NCBI RefSeq assembly: GCF_047496725.1
Contig: NC_132982.1
Span: 1,363,001-1,427,000 of the forward strand
Source: Anoplolepis gracilipes
Taxonomy: Eukaryota > Arthropoda > Insecta > Hymenoptera > Formicidae
Reading direction: 5' to 3'
Length of the DNA: 64,000 nucleotides
Shown: positions 1 to 10,577 of the stretch, in pieces
Layout of the letters: every line of letters starts with the position of its first letter
Position numbering within the stretch: position 1 is the stretch's first letter
Translations under genes and position numbers: made by a program
Notes under the pieces: generated by a model
Seen by the model: only the letters and a program-made list of their open reading frames with translations
What the model was told of the DNA's origin: nothing
Database searches by the model: none

Positions 1-402
1 TCCGACAGAATAAAGCTGTCATTACGTTTTATTATCTTAACTACGTGTTCTTTTTTTTGAGCCAGAGGTTTCCCCTACTCGCAGACCAATAAGCCTTTGC
101 ACTTCCTTCGGAAACCGCCCCTTTCATAAACCACTCTCCCCCTTACTGTTAGGTGAGCTGGCCCGTCGTGACGGGCGGAGAAATATCCAACTAACTCATA
201 GCGAATTTCGCGCCTTTTCGCGACTTGACGCGTGAAAGACCGCGCCTGGCGCTCAGGGTATATTTCGCGCATCGCCTCCTGCCTGTCACGTCACCTCGCT
301 TCCGCCCCCTTTCGCCACTCTTTTTCTGAGGACGACTTACTGGCCACCCCGCTCTCCTGTTCGCCGCCTGTCCCTTCCCACCCGACGGGAAAAATCGTCG
401 CA
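1..402 (+). mobile_element. 3' part of a long LTR (same family as 21530-23680)
   Basis: This stretch matches about 23280-23680 closely: the same AATAAA-type start, the block from GAGCCAG through ACGGGCGGAG, and the same end GGGAAAAATCGTCGCA. It is therefore the 3' part of the same LTR family, cut by the window edge. The LTR ends in CA at 402 and unrelated AT-rich DNA follows. Short ORFs here are by-products of GC-rich LTR sequence. Whether it is a solo LTR or the end of a full element cannot be seen. Confidence 0.8.
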
Positions 403-795
403 ACGAGTACAATTTAAATTCTAGTGCAAAAAATATGCATAATTATTCTCATAATGTGATTTTGTTTTGTGATTTTATGCAATACTTATATGGAATACTT
501 ATATGCAATATTTTTAATTATACGCTTTAATGTATGCTAAATATATTTTTATTTAACTTGATCGCGTAAGGCGATTTGAAATATATTTTTACTTTAATAA
601 ATTAATTTTAATAAAATAAAATACTTTCTTACATTTCTTAAAAAAATTATTATAAATTAATTATTATAAAAGTTATAATAAAATGTTCATAATACAGTTT
701 TTTATAACTTTTATAAAAAATATCGATTATTCAATATTTTATTCGATATATTGAGCATTTATTTGATATTAACATAAATATTTTTTAAATTGATG
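403..795. other. AT-rich DNA, no feature seen
   Basis: Low-complexity AT-rich sequence between two LTRs. No ORF, hairpin or repeat family member was recognised. Confidence 0.6.
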
Positions 796-800
796 AATAT

Positions 801-1843
801 TGTGGTGGCTATGGCAAAACGCCACAAGCGCTTTTGCGCAAGCAAACCTCACAACACGCGCACGAGCACCTTCACGCGCGCAAACCGCCGAGCGCGGCTC
901 GCGCGTCTAGTACACGGGCCGCCGCTACGCGGCGCAAGCCAGGGAACCACCCGAGAGCAGAAAACGGTCAGTGCGGTATATAAGCGTAACGAGTGAAGGA
1001 GCGACCGACCATTCTGCGACTAGCGTCAAGCGAAAACAGAACCGCCATTTTTGAGAGTGCAAGGCGTCACTTAAGATATATCCGCCCCGATTACCAGGGC
1101 CGGCTATCCATCAGCAGGAGCCAAAGGAGCGGCCGCGACGAGTGGGATTTTCCTTGCTGCCGTGGAGGCTGATCCCCATCATCACCAGTGAAGCGGACAC
1201 GACCGCCAAGTGCTTTCCTTACGACGTGGGACGTTCGAGTACGACGCTGGACTTCACCCAGCATACCGTGGCGAGTACCGGACCGTTTGTCACCACCACC
1301 AGGGTCTCCTACCTCGGTGCCTACCACAGTAACGTTGCGGAACGCAGCAACGCAGACGATAACCGTCGGGCTCATAAGCCGCGGGACACAGAGCCAGCCC
1401 GGCAGTCAGGAGCGAGCCACGCAAAGTCACACATCTTTGCGATCAACCGCATCGCAAAGACCAAACGAGATCCGCTGTCACGCAGAGTCCAACACCACAA
1501 TCAAAGAGGAGCGAGACAGAGACTGCAACAATAACGATTGCAAGCCCCGTTCCACGCTCAAATGGACAAAAACCAGGCCCTCCATCTCCTGGCGCAAGTG
1601 AGGCTAACGCCGAAACACACCGGCCCTTTTCAGGGCCCACACAAAATACTCACACTTCAGCATCTGTACATACACCACATTCAACACATGTGTAAATAAT
1701 CATACGTGTAAATAGAGGAAGAATAAATCATCATCAAAACAAACCACATACTGTGTCTCGGTACACGCCTACCACCGCCTCTTCCCTTGCGAATACGAAA
1801 GCGAACAAACACGAAGGCGGGACTCCACGTAGTAACCGCCATA
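801..1843 (+). mobile_element. Solo LTR with 5-bp TSD (BEL/Pao-like)
   Basis: A GC-rich 1,043-bp block starts TGTGGTGGCTA and ends TAACCGCCATA, which are imperfect inverted repeats. It is flanked on both sides by AATAT (796-800 and 1844-1848). A 5-bp TSD is usual for BEL/Pao and for some Copia elements. Internal LTR logic is visible: a TATATAA box at 977-983 and an AATAAA polyadenylation signal at 1722-1727. There is no coding homology; the ORFs at 1142-1601 are shadows of GC-rich sequence. A single LTR with matching TSDs indicates LTR-LTR recombination that removed the internal region. Confidence 0.78.
977..983 (+). promoter_or_regulatory. TATA box of the solo LTR
   Basis: TATATAA lies in a GC-rich context about 180 bp into the LTR, with AATAAA about 740 bp downstream (1722-1727). 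The order promoter, then polyadenylation signal, sets the LTR's plus-strand orientation. Confidence 0.5.
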
Positions 1844-1848
1844 AATAT

Positions 1849-2252
1849 ATTCATATTCGATATTTTTTCTCGATATCGACATGTCTAATAAGAGATTTTT
1901 TTGTAAAATTTCACTATTGAGTAGCTCAGAAATGAATTGTTTTTTAAACATATACCGCGAAGGCACTCAAGAACACGTCCAACTAGCTTCGATGCAAAAA
2001 TGGCGTTCGTTGCCAGGTTCTAGATGTATCAATGCGCCACTTCTGAAAACCTAAAGCCACAATGCGCCAATTTTAAAGATACAATGGCACTAGATACCAA
2101 ATGTAAAAAACATTTTTGAAACTTGGAAAATAAATTTTACCAATGTCTGCAAACAAAATACAGAAATTTTAATAATGCCTTCCACTTTCAATAAAGATGT
2201 TTTGGCTTGGATGCATCAATCAAATCAATATATTATATTTTCGTATCATAAC
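1849..2252. other. AT-rich spacer with a short MITE-like fragment
   Basis: No gene. At 2008-2100 there are repeated GCGCCA/GGCGC-type words (TTGCCAG, AATGCGCCA, CAATGCGCCA) that recur at 40140-40270, suggesting degraded copies of one small repeat. Confidence 0.4.
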
Positions 2253-2253
2253 T

Positions 2254-2274
2254 AGATAGATAGATAGATAGATA
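2254..2274. repeat. GATA/ATCT microsatellite tail
   Basis: TAGATAGATAGATAGATAGAT-type repeat that forms the 3' tail of minus-strand copy A. The same ATCT tail ends LINE C at 19431-19444. Confidence 0.85.
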
Positions 2275-2856
2275 AAATTTATTGATTTTCTTTGGGGTTT
2301 TCAACTCTACATAGTGTTTTCTCAGGAACTACCAACCCCTTACAAAAACAAAAAAAACTCTTTACAGACTCCCTCCTTCTTTCTCACTCTCATACATATT
2401 TACAATATTACAATACACACCTAAAAATACCCTTGTCCCTCTCTCCGTAACCCCTTGCTTTCTCACTTCTTCTCATACCTATTCTCATCCCCTTCTCCGC
2501 AATCTGGCCATATACGACCTTACAAAAACTTTTTCCCCATTCCCTCCCTCACTCCCCACCCCTCTCTCTTCTTTCTTTCCCTGTCTCTCCTCACGCCTCT
2601 CTCTCTGTCGCCCCCCTTCCTTCCCGTTTCTCACTCTCTCACTCCTTAATTCAAAACTCTCTTACAAATTGCTCAATGCTTCTATAAACGCCCCACCCCT
2701 CACACTCTAACTTTATTCCTGTCACTAACCCACCCCTCTTCATGCATCCCTCTTCTATCCTCGCCTCTCTCTCATACATTTCTCTCTTCGTTTGTATTCT
2801 TTCACTCTCTCCCTCTCCCCCTCACCACTCTCTCACTCTTTCCTCCCCTTTCTCTC

Positions 2857-2857
<1 letters not shown>

Positions 2858-2902
<45 letters not shown>

Positions 2903-2906
2903 ATCC
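2858..2906. repeat. CT-rich microsatellite within copy A
   Basis: Near-uninterrupted CT repeats inside the pyrimidine-rich plus strand of copy A. Similar tracts lie in copy B at about 6508-6535 and 6731-6750. Confidence 0.8.
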
Positions 2907-3060
2907 TCTCTCACTCTTCTTCTCCTGCTCCTCTTCTCCCTTCTCCATTTCTCCGTCTTTTTCCTTTTTTCTCCTTCTTTCCTCCTATTCCTCCATCCCC
3001 CTCTTCTCTTCTCTCCTTTCTCCGCGTTCCTCCTCACTTGTCCCGCTTCTCTTTGCCTAC

Positions 3061-3654
3061 TCAGTACTCGATCCAGTCTCCCCCCTTCCCTTCTTCTCTC
3101 CTTAACTCTTCTTTCTCCCTCTTCTTCTCCTTTCCGGTCTCCTTTTCTCCTTTCTCATTCCTGTCATCAACCTCGTCACTCACTTCTGTCCTTTTCCCCT
3201 TCTCTTCATGCTTCTTCCTCCTCTCCTTCATCCGACCTTCTTCTTCACTCTCTTCCCCTCGCTGCTCCACTCCTCTCTCCTCTTCTTCCCTGTCACCTTC
3301 CTCTTCCCGTTTACCACTCGACTTATCACTCTCTCTCGGCCCTCTCTCCTCTCCCTTACCTCCTCCTCTCTGTTCCCCCTGCCATTCCGCCGCTCCTCTT
3401 TCCTTATTTTCCTCTTTCACCTTTTCTCTCCTCTCACACTCCACCTTTCCTTCCCTGCTCTCCCTCCTCACCTTTAGCTCTCTGCAAATCTTCCTCACCA
3501 CCACTAGCATTTCCACCAGCCACTCTTTCAATTCTCTCATCTTGTTCCTTATCCCCCTCAGCTCCTCCATCCCTCCCTGTCCCTTTCTCCTCATTTCCTC
3601 TCTCTCTCTCTTCTTCCTTCGCGCCACTCTCCTTCCTCCACTCTGTCCACACAC
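3061..3654 (-). pseudogene. ORF1-like coiled-coil protein of copy A
   Basis: A 197-residue open frame, extremely rich in Lys, Glu and Arg as expected from purine-only DNA. Near residues 28-70 it carries a heptad-like helix beginning MEELRGIRNKMRELKEWL and continuing to KICRELKVR. The same position in copy B reads MEELRGRRKEMGEMKDCM and continues to KIHGELESR, so this helix is shared by both copies and is not random. It resembles the coiled-coil region of LINE ORF1 RNA-binding proteins. No RRM or zinc knuckle is visible in this copy. The N-terminus and start codon are uncertain, and low complexity makes composition-only matches easy, so I call it ORF1-like rather than ORF1. Confidence 0.5.
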
Positions 3655-4579
3655 TTCACTGTCTTCTTTCCTTTTATTCCCAACTCTCCTTTAACCTCTC
3701 AACACACGTGTCTTAGTCCGTTCACTCGTCCTTATCCTAATCGATATCCCTGCTCGCCGCTTTCCTCGATATCGATATATCGGGATCATTTTCCGCTACA
3801 CTTTCTAACCGTTTCCTACCGCCATCTGCCATTTACCGTCAGTACTCCGCCTTCTCTCTCTTATCGCACCGCTCCTTCTTTTCGCTCTCTCCTTACCGAC
3901 CCGTGTCCGCCAACCTCTCCCCGTTCCTCTCCGCTCCCTGCTTCCACTCATTATCCTCAAGCCTCTTTTCTTTCCCTTTTATCTTTTTTTATCATTTCTT
4001 TTCCGTCACTCTTCTCCTGGCTCCTCTCCAGACAAACTCCTCGCTAACTTCCCTCTTCCTTCTTTTACTCCCTCGCTTTTCTCCACGTTCCACTCACTAC
4101 CTTATCTTTCTCCTGTCATCCATGACACTTCCACGTCATCCTTCTCATTCTCTCCTTTCGACTTTCTCATCCTCATATTTCCTTACTCCATTTGTCCTCC
4201 ACCTCCACTCCACTTTCTCCCACAACTAAGTCCCTCCTCAACCTTGTCCCTCTATTCTTCACTTTCACTCAAAACTATCTCTATCCATTCGTACTCCGAT
4301 CTTTCTCCGAACTCTCGTTTCACACGTACATTCCATCCGCCATCTTACCCCCTCTCCTCAGCTAAACATGTATTTTTTTCATGATGTAAGTTCGTCATTT
4401 GAATTATTAGCATCAAAGAATAACAAACCAAAGTTTATTTCCACTGTGTAGTTTGTAAAAATTTTTGTAAATGGTTTTCTTTAATGACATCGAAATATTA
4501 TAAAATAGCGTTAGGTAAAAATAATATTAATTTATATGAGGAAAATATTGATATTTGTATGAAGTTATCAATATTTTTA

Positions 4580-5085
4580 CAAATTTAAAAATAGGTAATT
4601 GGTGGATTCAAACCCGTATAAAGAGGCATAATGATAAATACATAATCAATTATTGAATTAACTGAATATTTAATAACAAAAAGAAACTTTCAGTATATTT
4701 TGACATCAAGATTTACACAAGATGTGTCAAAAACCTTTTTTCTCAAATCACGCAAAAAAGTTATACCTACTCCACTTACAAATGACTTAAAATTAATTGC
4801 TATTGCAATGTATATGAAAGATATTAATAATACTAATTATGATAAAAACGATGGACAGTATTTATCAGGATGTCTTGAATATTTACAAAAGAGAAAAAAA
4901 AATCTGTGATTGATAAGATGAATAAAATTGAAAATACTGAGATTTCCCCTTTTAATAGAAATTATGTATCAAATTTGTCACATTTAGAATTGAATAGTTT
5001 GTATAACATAGCTGGATACATTATAAGATCTATTACAAAAACATGTACAACATGTAATAAATGTCTCTAATCTGTAACATCATTA
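4580..5085 (+). pseudogene. P-element/THAP9-like transposase, C-terminal remnant
   Basis: The open segment 4700-4909 reads LTSRFTQDVSKTFF, then NDLKLIAIAMYMKDI, then GCLEYLQKR. The SRFTQD...FF pattern is characteristic of the C-terminal part of P-element/THAP9 transposases (TSRFTQDALENFF-like). After a stop near 4907 the frame continues with LYNIAGYIIRSI and a CTTCNKCL cysteine cluster (about 5003-5070), again as in the family. Several stops and lost residues make it dead. No P-type 31-bp terminal repeat was found. A separate fragment of the same superfamily lies on the minus strand at 12197-12710. Confidence 0.62.
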
Positions 5086-5790
5086 AATCCATTGCGTCTT
5101 TTATTTACTAAATTTGGACAACTAAAATTTTATAGTTACCTAACATAAACCATATTCCTTATATTTTGTTAACGTTGAAACATTTAAAAGATTTATAATA
5201 TTAGAACAAATTTTTCGTTATTATTGTAATTATTTTAGTGATTTTCAAAATGTTAATTGAACATTATTTCTAAAAACTGAATTTGCGAAAGTCAATGTTG
5301 ATCATATATTAAGTAACTGTCATAATTTATTTTTTAAAATTATAACAAGATTTACTATATTTAGACTAAGAATTTATAACAAAAAAGTATTATACGCAAG
5401 CATTACGATAGTAAATCTATGGCAATGCATTCTCTTTTCTTAATGTGCAATATAAGTATTTGTGATACAGGAAGTATTTGTGATATTATAAAGTATTTTA
5501 ATTTGTTTTGCAATAAATAAGTATTTTAATTTGTTTTGCAATAAAAAAGTATTTTTATATTTAATTAATGTTTTGTAAATTTATTCTTTCATACTCATTT
5601 TGTTAATTTTTATGTACAACTATTAAATAAAGATTAAATGTAAGGAATTTTTCACATATATCATTTTGATGTTCTAAATAAAAAAATCATAATATAGTTT
5701 TTCTAAAACTTTTTTTTATAAGTGATTTAAGTTAAGTAAAGCAATATATAAAATTCAATATTACTCTATTACAGTTAGTAAATATATATA
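5086..5790. other. AT-rich DNA, no gene
   Basis: A/T-dominated sequence with short direct echoes (AAGTATTTTAATTTGTTTTGCAATAAA twice around 5490-5545). No coding similarity recognised. Confidence 0.5.
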
Positions 5791-6031
5791 CAGGGTGTCC
5801 CAGACTTACCGAATCACCTGTTAATGGTGGATTCCTGAGGTCAATTAGAGACGAAAATCCTAATACCAAAATGTCGAGGCTATAGTTTTCAAATGATAAA
5901 AGTTTAAAGTTGACCAATTAGCATGATTAAACTTCACGCACTCAGGAACGTCGCATAAGTACCACCGCAATAAATTTAATTATCGACATTGAAATATTGA
6001 TAAATTATGTATTTGATTTATTGTTAAGTTA

Positions 6032-6044
6032 TTGTTATATAGTA
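6032..6044. repeat. Target-site duplication, left copy (pairs with 8628-8640)
   Basis: TTGTTATATAGTA here and TTGTTATGTAGTA at 8628-8640 flank copy B. The 13-bp length is typical of target-primed reverse transcription. Removing the insert restores the palindrome arm, which independently confirms the boundaries. Confidence 0.8.
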
Positions 6045-6510
6045 TAGTATATAATTTATTTGATTCCCCTTGGAGTTTTCAACTCTACATGGTGTTTCTC
6101 GGGGACCACCAATCCCTTACAAAAACTCCTTATAAACTCCCTCCTTTTTTCTCACTCATTCTTATACCTATTTACAAATATATACAATTGCACATCTAAA
6201 AATAACCTTGTCCTTCTCTCCGTCTCCCCTTTACTTTCTCACTTCCTCCTATTACCTATTCTCATCCCCTTCTCCGCGAACCTGGCCAACCTATGACCTT
6301 ACAAAAATTTTTTCCCATTCCCTCTCTTACGGCCCATCCTTCTCTCTTCTTTCTTTCCCTGTCTTTCCTCACGCCTCTCTCTCTCTCACCCCCCTTCCTT
6401 CCCACCTTTCATTCTCTCTCCTCTCTAACCTCCTCTCCCTTCATTTCCCGCATCTAAAAAAGGCAAGTGTCTCTCTCATATCCCTAGTTTCCTCTCTCTC
6501 CTCCACCCCT

Positions 6511-6541
<31 letters not shown>

Positions 6542-8627
6542 CCTTAACCTAAAACTCCCTTACGAATTGCCCAATGCTTTTAGAAACGCCCCATCCCTCA
6601 CACTCTAACCTTATTTCTGTCCCTAACCCACCCCCCTCATGCATCCCTCTTATATCCTCACCTCTCTCTCATACATCTCTCTCTTTGTTTGTATTCTTCC
6701 ACTCTCACTCTCTCCCCTTCACACTAACTCTCTCTCTCTCTCTCTCTCTTCCCCTTTCTCTCCTCTTTCTCTCTCCTCTCTCTTCTCTTCTTCTGTTCCT
6801 CTTCTCCATCTCTCCATCTCTTCTCCTTCCTCTCTCTTCTCTTCTTTCCTCCTCTCCTCTCTTCTTCTTCCTCTCTCTCTCTCTTTCTGTTTCTTCTCCC
6901 TCTCTCTCTCCTTTCTCCTCGCTCTATTTGTTTTTCTCTTCTTTCTTCGTTTCCCCCTCCCCCAATTTTCCGCTCCTTTTCTCACACCCCCTATAATCCG
7001 TCATCTCTTCCTTCTTCTCTATCCTCTGTCCCCTCTCCTCTCTCTTTGCCCTCTTCATCTACTCTTTATTCTCTCTCATTACTTCTATTTCCTTTTCGTC
7101 TTTACAATTTCTCCATGCCACACGTTCCCTTCTATTTCTCCTCAACATCTCTCACCTCCTCCCTGTACTCCCTGGTCCTCCTTGCCTCATTCTTCACCCG
7201 TTTAACTCCTTCCTCTCTCCTTATCCGCTTCTCTTTCCTTTCCACCTCTTCCCTCCTCCCCTCTTCCTGCGTTCCTCCTCACTTGTTTTCCCTTCTCTCT
7301 TCCTCTTCATCACTCACTTTGAAACATTCTTCTTCTCCTTTCTCCTTTCCCTTCCTTCCTCTTCTCTCTTCTCTTTTCCCCTTGCCACTCCTCCATCCTT
7401 CTTTCCTCTTTTTCCTTTATCACCCTCTTCCCTTCTCTCCTTTCTCCGCGTTTCTCCTCACTTGTTTCCCTTCTCTGTTTCCCACTCAGTATCCGCACAT
7501 AACCTCCACCTATCATCGCCCACGCTTCTCTCCATCATAGCCTCCTTCATCTCCTTCCTTTCTATCTTCCGTCTTTCTCCCTTTGCTCTTCTTCCTACTC
7601 TCCAGCTCTCCGTGGATCTTCTTCACTACCCTCAGCAACTCCGTCATGCAATCTTTCATCTCTCCCATCTCCTTCCTTCTCCCTCTTAGCTCCTCCATCT
7701 CTCCTAGCTCCTTCTTCCTTCTTTCTATTTCCTCTTCCTTTCCTCTTTACTCTCACTCTTATCATTCCTCTTTCTATCTGCTTAGCCTTCTCTCCTAACC
7801 TTCTGCCACTTGCACCTTATCTCTTCTATCCACTACTGCCCAATCAACATATCGACCAGCCTCCTACCGACATCGATCTCTCCGCTGCCTTGTTCGTGCT
7901 GCTTCGTTCCTCTTTTCTCTCTCACTCTTTTTCTTTCACAACACTCTCGCACACTTAACCTTTCTACTCTCCTTTCAATCTGTCACCACGTGTGCGCTTT
8001 ATCCCGTCCACTCGCACCTTTCGACATCGATATCTTGGCCGGCTTTTCTCCGATATCGATCTATCGGATCTACCTTCGACATTACACTTTCAGTCTGCAT
8101 CCTATCACCTTCTGTCCATCCTATCGTCCGCCGTCCATACTCCGCTCCCCTTTCCCTCCACCGCTCCATCTCATCGCGCACCGTTCTCTCCATGCCGATT
8201 ATTCTCCGCCATCTTCCCCTTCCTCTCTTCGCCCTTTGCCTCCACTCCTGTCCATCTTTCCGTTTTTCCTTTTCACTTTCCTTCTGTCTCCTTTCTCTCC
8301 AGTCCCTCAACACTCTTCCACCAACATTCCTCCATCCTCTAGAATCCGTCCCTCTCCTCCTCGTTCCACTCGGCCTCTCTTATTCTCACTTCATCAATTC
8401 CCTCACGTCATCTCTACCATCTTTTCGCTTCGGTTTTCTTGTCCCTATAGCTCTCTCTTCCATTTACCCTTCTCTTCCACTCCACTCTTCCGTGTTGCAC
8501 TGACCCTCCACTTTTCCCTTTACTTTTCTCTTCCACTCACAACTTTACCTATTTCTTTAAAATCCAAAAACTTCCACAGACTCTCACCTCGCCCATCCTT
8601 CCCATCCGTCATCTTTTCCCCCTTCTC
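6045..8627 (-). mobile_element. ORF1-only, purine-rich LINE relative (copy B)
   Basis: Minus-strand purine-rich element, 2.6 kb, delimited by a 13-bp TSD inside a palindromic transposon. Its 3' end (near 6060 on plus) reads GAGTTGAAAACTCC then AATCAAATAAAT, as in copy A, but lacks the ATCT tail. Its 5' end (GGGGGAAAAGATGACGGATG near 8600) aligns with the 5' end of copy A, and both have a GATATCGAT-type block about 550-600 bp in. No reverse transcriptase or endonuclease trace is present. The TSD on both ends shows this is a complete, target-primed insertion rather than a truncated relic. Confidence 0.75.
7513..7698 (-). pseudogene. ORF1-like coiled-coil fragment of copy B
   Basis: A 61-residue open segment starting MEELRGRRKEMGEMKDCMTE and continuing LLRVVKKIHGELESRKK. 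It aligns in place with residues 28-70 of the copy A product. Flanking frames (8313-7999, 7516-7310, 6985-6719) are open only in pieces, so the coding region is broken by frameshifts. The conserved heptad pattern is the best evidence that A and B once encoded the same ORF1-like protein. Function as an RNA-binding coiled-coil protein is inferred. Confidence 0.45.
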
Positions 8628-8633
8628 TTGTTA

Positions 8634-8906
8634 TGTAGTAATTTATTGTTATTAAAATAATTTTATAAATTTATCTCCTTCATGTGCGGTTAATAAATTT
8701 CGGTATTAGAATATCTCCGCAATGACAGAAAATCCTCGTAATTGTGGATTTTCTCTAACCTAACCACCCAATTAAATTCAATGTCGATGTTGCGCGCGGA
8801 ATTACGAGGATTTTCTGTCGAGATATTCTAATACCGAAATTTATTAACCGAACATGAAGGAGATAAATTTATAAAATTATTTTAATAACAATAAATTACT
8901 ACATAA
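8634..8906. repeat. Inner inverted repeat with loop of the palindromic transposon
   Basis: Arms 8634-8741 and 8801-8906 are near-perfect reverse complements (for example AAATTTCGGTATTAGAATAT against ATATTCTAATACCGAAATTT). The loop of about 60 bp contains GGATTTTCTCTAACCTAACC. Confidence 0.9.
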
Positions 8907-9409
8907 CAATAACTTAACAATAAATTAAATACATAATTTATCAATATTTCAATGTCGATAATTAAATTTAGTGCGGTAGCACTTTTAATATGCGACGTGC
9001 CTGAGCGCGTGAAATTTTGTCATGCTAATTGATCAACTTTAAACTTCATTTGAAAACTATTGTAGCCTCGACATTTTGGTATTAGGATTTTCGTCTCTAA
9101 ATGACCTCAGGAATCCACCATTAACAGGTGATTCGGTAAGTTTGGGACATCCTGTATATAGAATTCTAATGCGCATTGATAAAAAAATATAACATTTTTA
9201 TATTTGTTGATAATCATCTGAAATACAAACTTTTTATCTTATATTTTTTTCTTAGCAATATATAATAATTGTAAAAAGCGTTTATATTAATTTTCTTTCA
9301 TATGTATGAATTATGTTCACATGTATTCGTAAATCGATATGTTTCTTCCGTATAGTATTTGTATATCCGTATTATTGCGATACATACAATAAAGATAAAA
9401 AAATGTATA

Positions 9410-9787
9410 CAGAGTATTCGGAAATTAAACCCACAAATTTTCAGAGGTTGTCGGGGGCACCGAAAGGATAATTTTTTGCAAATGAAGCTAGGATCGGAAA
9501 CGTCGCTAAAATCAGGTCAAAATTACCTTGAATTTTTTAAATAAAACCGCCTAGTTTTTATCGCATATTTATGTAGCCCTCCTCGAAACCTTTTTAAAAC
9601 ATTATTATCTACTTTAGATCAGTTGTTTCAAAGTTATTCAGTTTTTCTTCCGACCTTTTTTGAACACTCAATGTGCCATAGCGCTGTAACGACACGTCTC
9701 CGACCTTAGGTTTATTTGCGAAAAATGATCTTTTTAGTGCCCCCGACAACCTTTCAAAGTTTGTCGGTTTAATTTCCAAACATCCTG
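9410..9787. mobile_element. MITE with about 50-bp TIRs and TA/TATA flanks
   Basis: The left end CAGAGTATTCGGAAATTAAA mirrors the right end TTTAATTTCCAAACATCCTG. Pairing continues inward to GGTTGTCGGGGGCAC against GTGCCCCCGACAACC. Flanks are TATA on both sides. It is non-coding. An internal piece (TAGCCCTCCTCGAAACC, 9574-9605) recurs at 58033-58070, and a terminal piece recurs at about 38113-38140, so it belongs to a multicopy family. Confidence 0.85.
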
Positions 9788-10060
9788 TATATGAGTTAAA
9801 TCTCTGATCTTTTCCGATTTAAAAACTATAAATTAGAAAATATGGTTCCACAAATACCTTTTACTTTCGGTTAGAATATTTTGAATCGGTTACATTGTAT
9901 CTACATATTTTTATATCAAGTATGTTGATTTTAAAAAATTTGGTGTTTTAGTCACGTTAAATGTAATAATAATATTACATATACGCATTTATAGTGTATA
10001 TTACATTACATATAATGTAATTCAACTGCAAATTTTTTTCAAAATTATTAGTTATAATAC
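9788..10060. other. AT-rich spacer
   Basis: Contains the short palindromic cluster ACATTACATATAATGT near 10000. No coding content. Confidence 0.4.
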
Positions 10061-10440
10061 GATATAAGATGGTGGATGGAGTGGGGATGAAAACCGAGCG
10101 AACCCTTCGAAGATTCCTCTGCGACCAATTAGGCGCGGCCGTGACACACGAGCGTTTAGCCAATGAGCGTCGCACTATCGGTGACTCGCATGTGTGCTTC
10201 TTCTGTTCTCTCTGTTCGTGACGATTCTCGAGACGCAACGTATCTCGCGTGTTAACGCTAATTTTGTCGATCGCGTTTCAAAGGTTGGAAAGGAGAACAG
10301 TGATATCTCGCCTAATCGGCTACCTTCTCGAGTTACCTTTAGAAAACTGAGATTATCAGCTCTCAAGTGAATAACTGGATATTCGAGAAATCACGTAAAG
10401 GACCTTCTTAGGTAAAGAAACCATGAGACCTTTTCCAGCA
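10061..10440 (+). promoter_or_regulatory. Possible promoter/5' leader patch
   Basis: A GC-richer island in AT-rich DNA with a CCAAT box in AGCCAATGAGCG (about 10158-10169), followed by pyrimidine-rich sequence (TTCTTCTGTTCTCTCTGTTC) and a possible splice donor TTAGGTAAAG near 10410. No TATA box at the expected distance and no ORF after it. It could be the 5' end of a host gene, or part of an unrecognised LTR. Confidence is low. Confidence 0.22.
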
Positions 10441-10482
10441 ATTTTTGCCGGATGAAATTAAACACATAGACTAAGAGAAGTT

Positions 10483-10486
<4 letters not shown>

Positions 10487-10573
<87 letters not shown>
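10487..10573. repeat. CT microsatellite, about 87 bp
   Basis: Uninterrupted CT dinucleotide repeat, not embedded in the purine-rich LINE family. Confidence 0.97.

Positions 10574-10577
<4 letters not shown>

Larger units (their letters stand above)
2253..4358 (-). mobile_element. ORF1-only, purine-rich LINE relative (copy A)
   Basis: Read on the minus strand, this is an almost pure purine strand ending in a LINE-like tail: GAGTTGAAAACCCC, then AATAAA, then ATCT repeats (2254-2274 on plus). The 3' tail resembles that of the RT-bearing LINE C (19398-19444). Copy B (6045-8627) has the same architecture: a 5' start GAGAGGGGGTAAGATG-like, a 5' region with a GATATCGATA-type block, an ORF1-like reading frame, about 480 bp of 3' UTR and no RT. 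Truncated LINE copies normally lose the 5' end, not the middle. Two copies with the same missing middle therefore suggest a genuine non-autonomous family. No clear TSD was found here. Confidence 0.7.
5791..9154. mobile_element. Palindromic DNA transposon with about 350-bp terminal inverted repeats
   Basis: The left end CAGGGTGTCCCAGACTTACC (5791) is the reverse complement of the right end around 9135-9154. The similarity continues for the whole arm: 5791-6044 pairs with about 8907-9154, and 8634-8741 pairs with 8801-8906. The loop at about 8742-8800 carries no ORF. Flanks are TATATA on both sides, compatible with TA or TATA TSDs. The left arm is split by an ORF1-only LINE (6045-8627); without it the element is about 770 bp, almost entirely inverted repeat. 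It encodes nothing, so it is a foldback MITE. Its CAGGGTGT-type end recurs at 9410, 45123 and 57214. Confidence 0.85.

Noticed and set aside
1142..1601. Two overlapping plus-strand frames of 130 and 137 residues
   Set aside because: Inside the solo LTR; no domain, GC-rich composition alone keeps the frames open.
2742..3716. 324- and 300-residue plus-strand frames rich in Ser, Leu and Pro
   Set aside because: They are the pyrimidine-strand shadow of the purine-rich minus-strand element A; no domain, and several frames are open at once.
4601..4625. GGATTCAAACCC, a T-arm-like word suggesting a tRNA
   Set aside because: No acceptor stem, D-arm or anticodon arm could be paired around it.
6574..8655. 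Long plus-strand Ser/Leu-rich frames, including one of 281 residues
   Set aside because: Same shadow effect over element B; the meaningful strand is minus.
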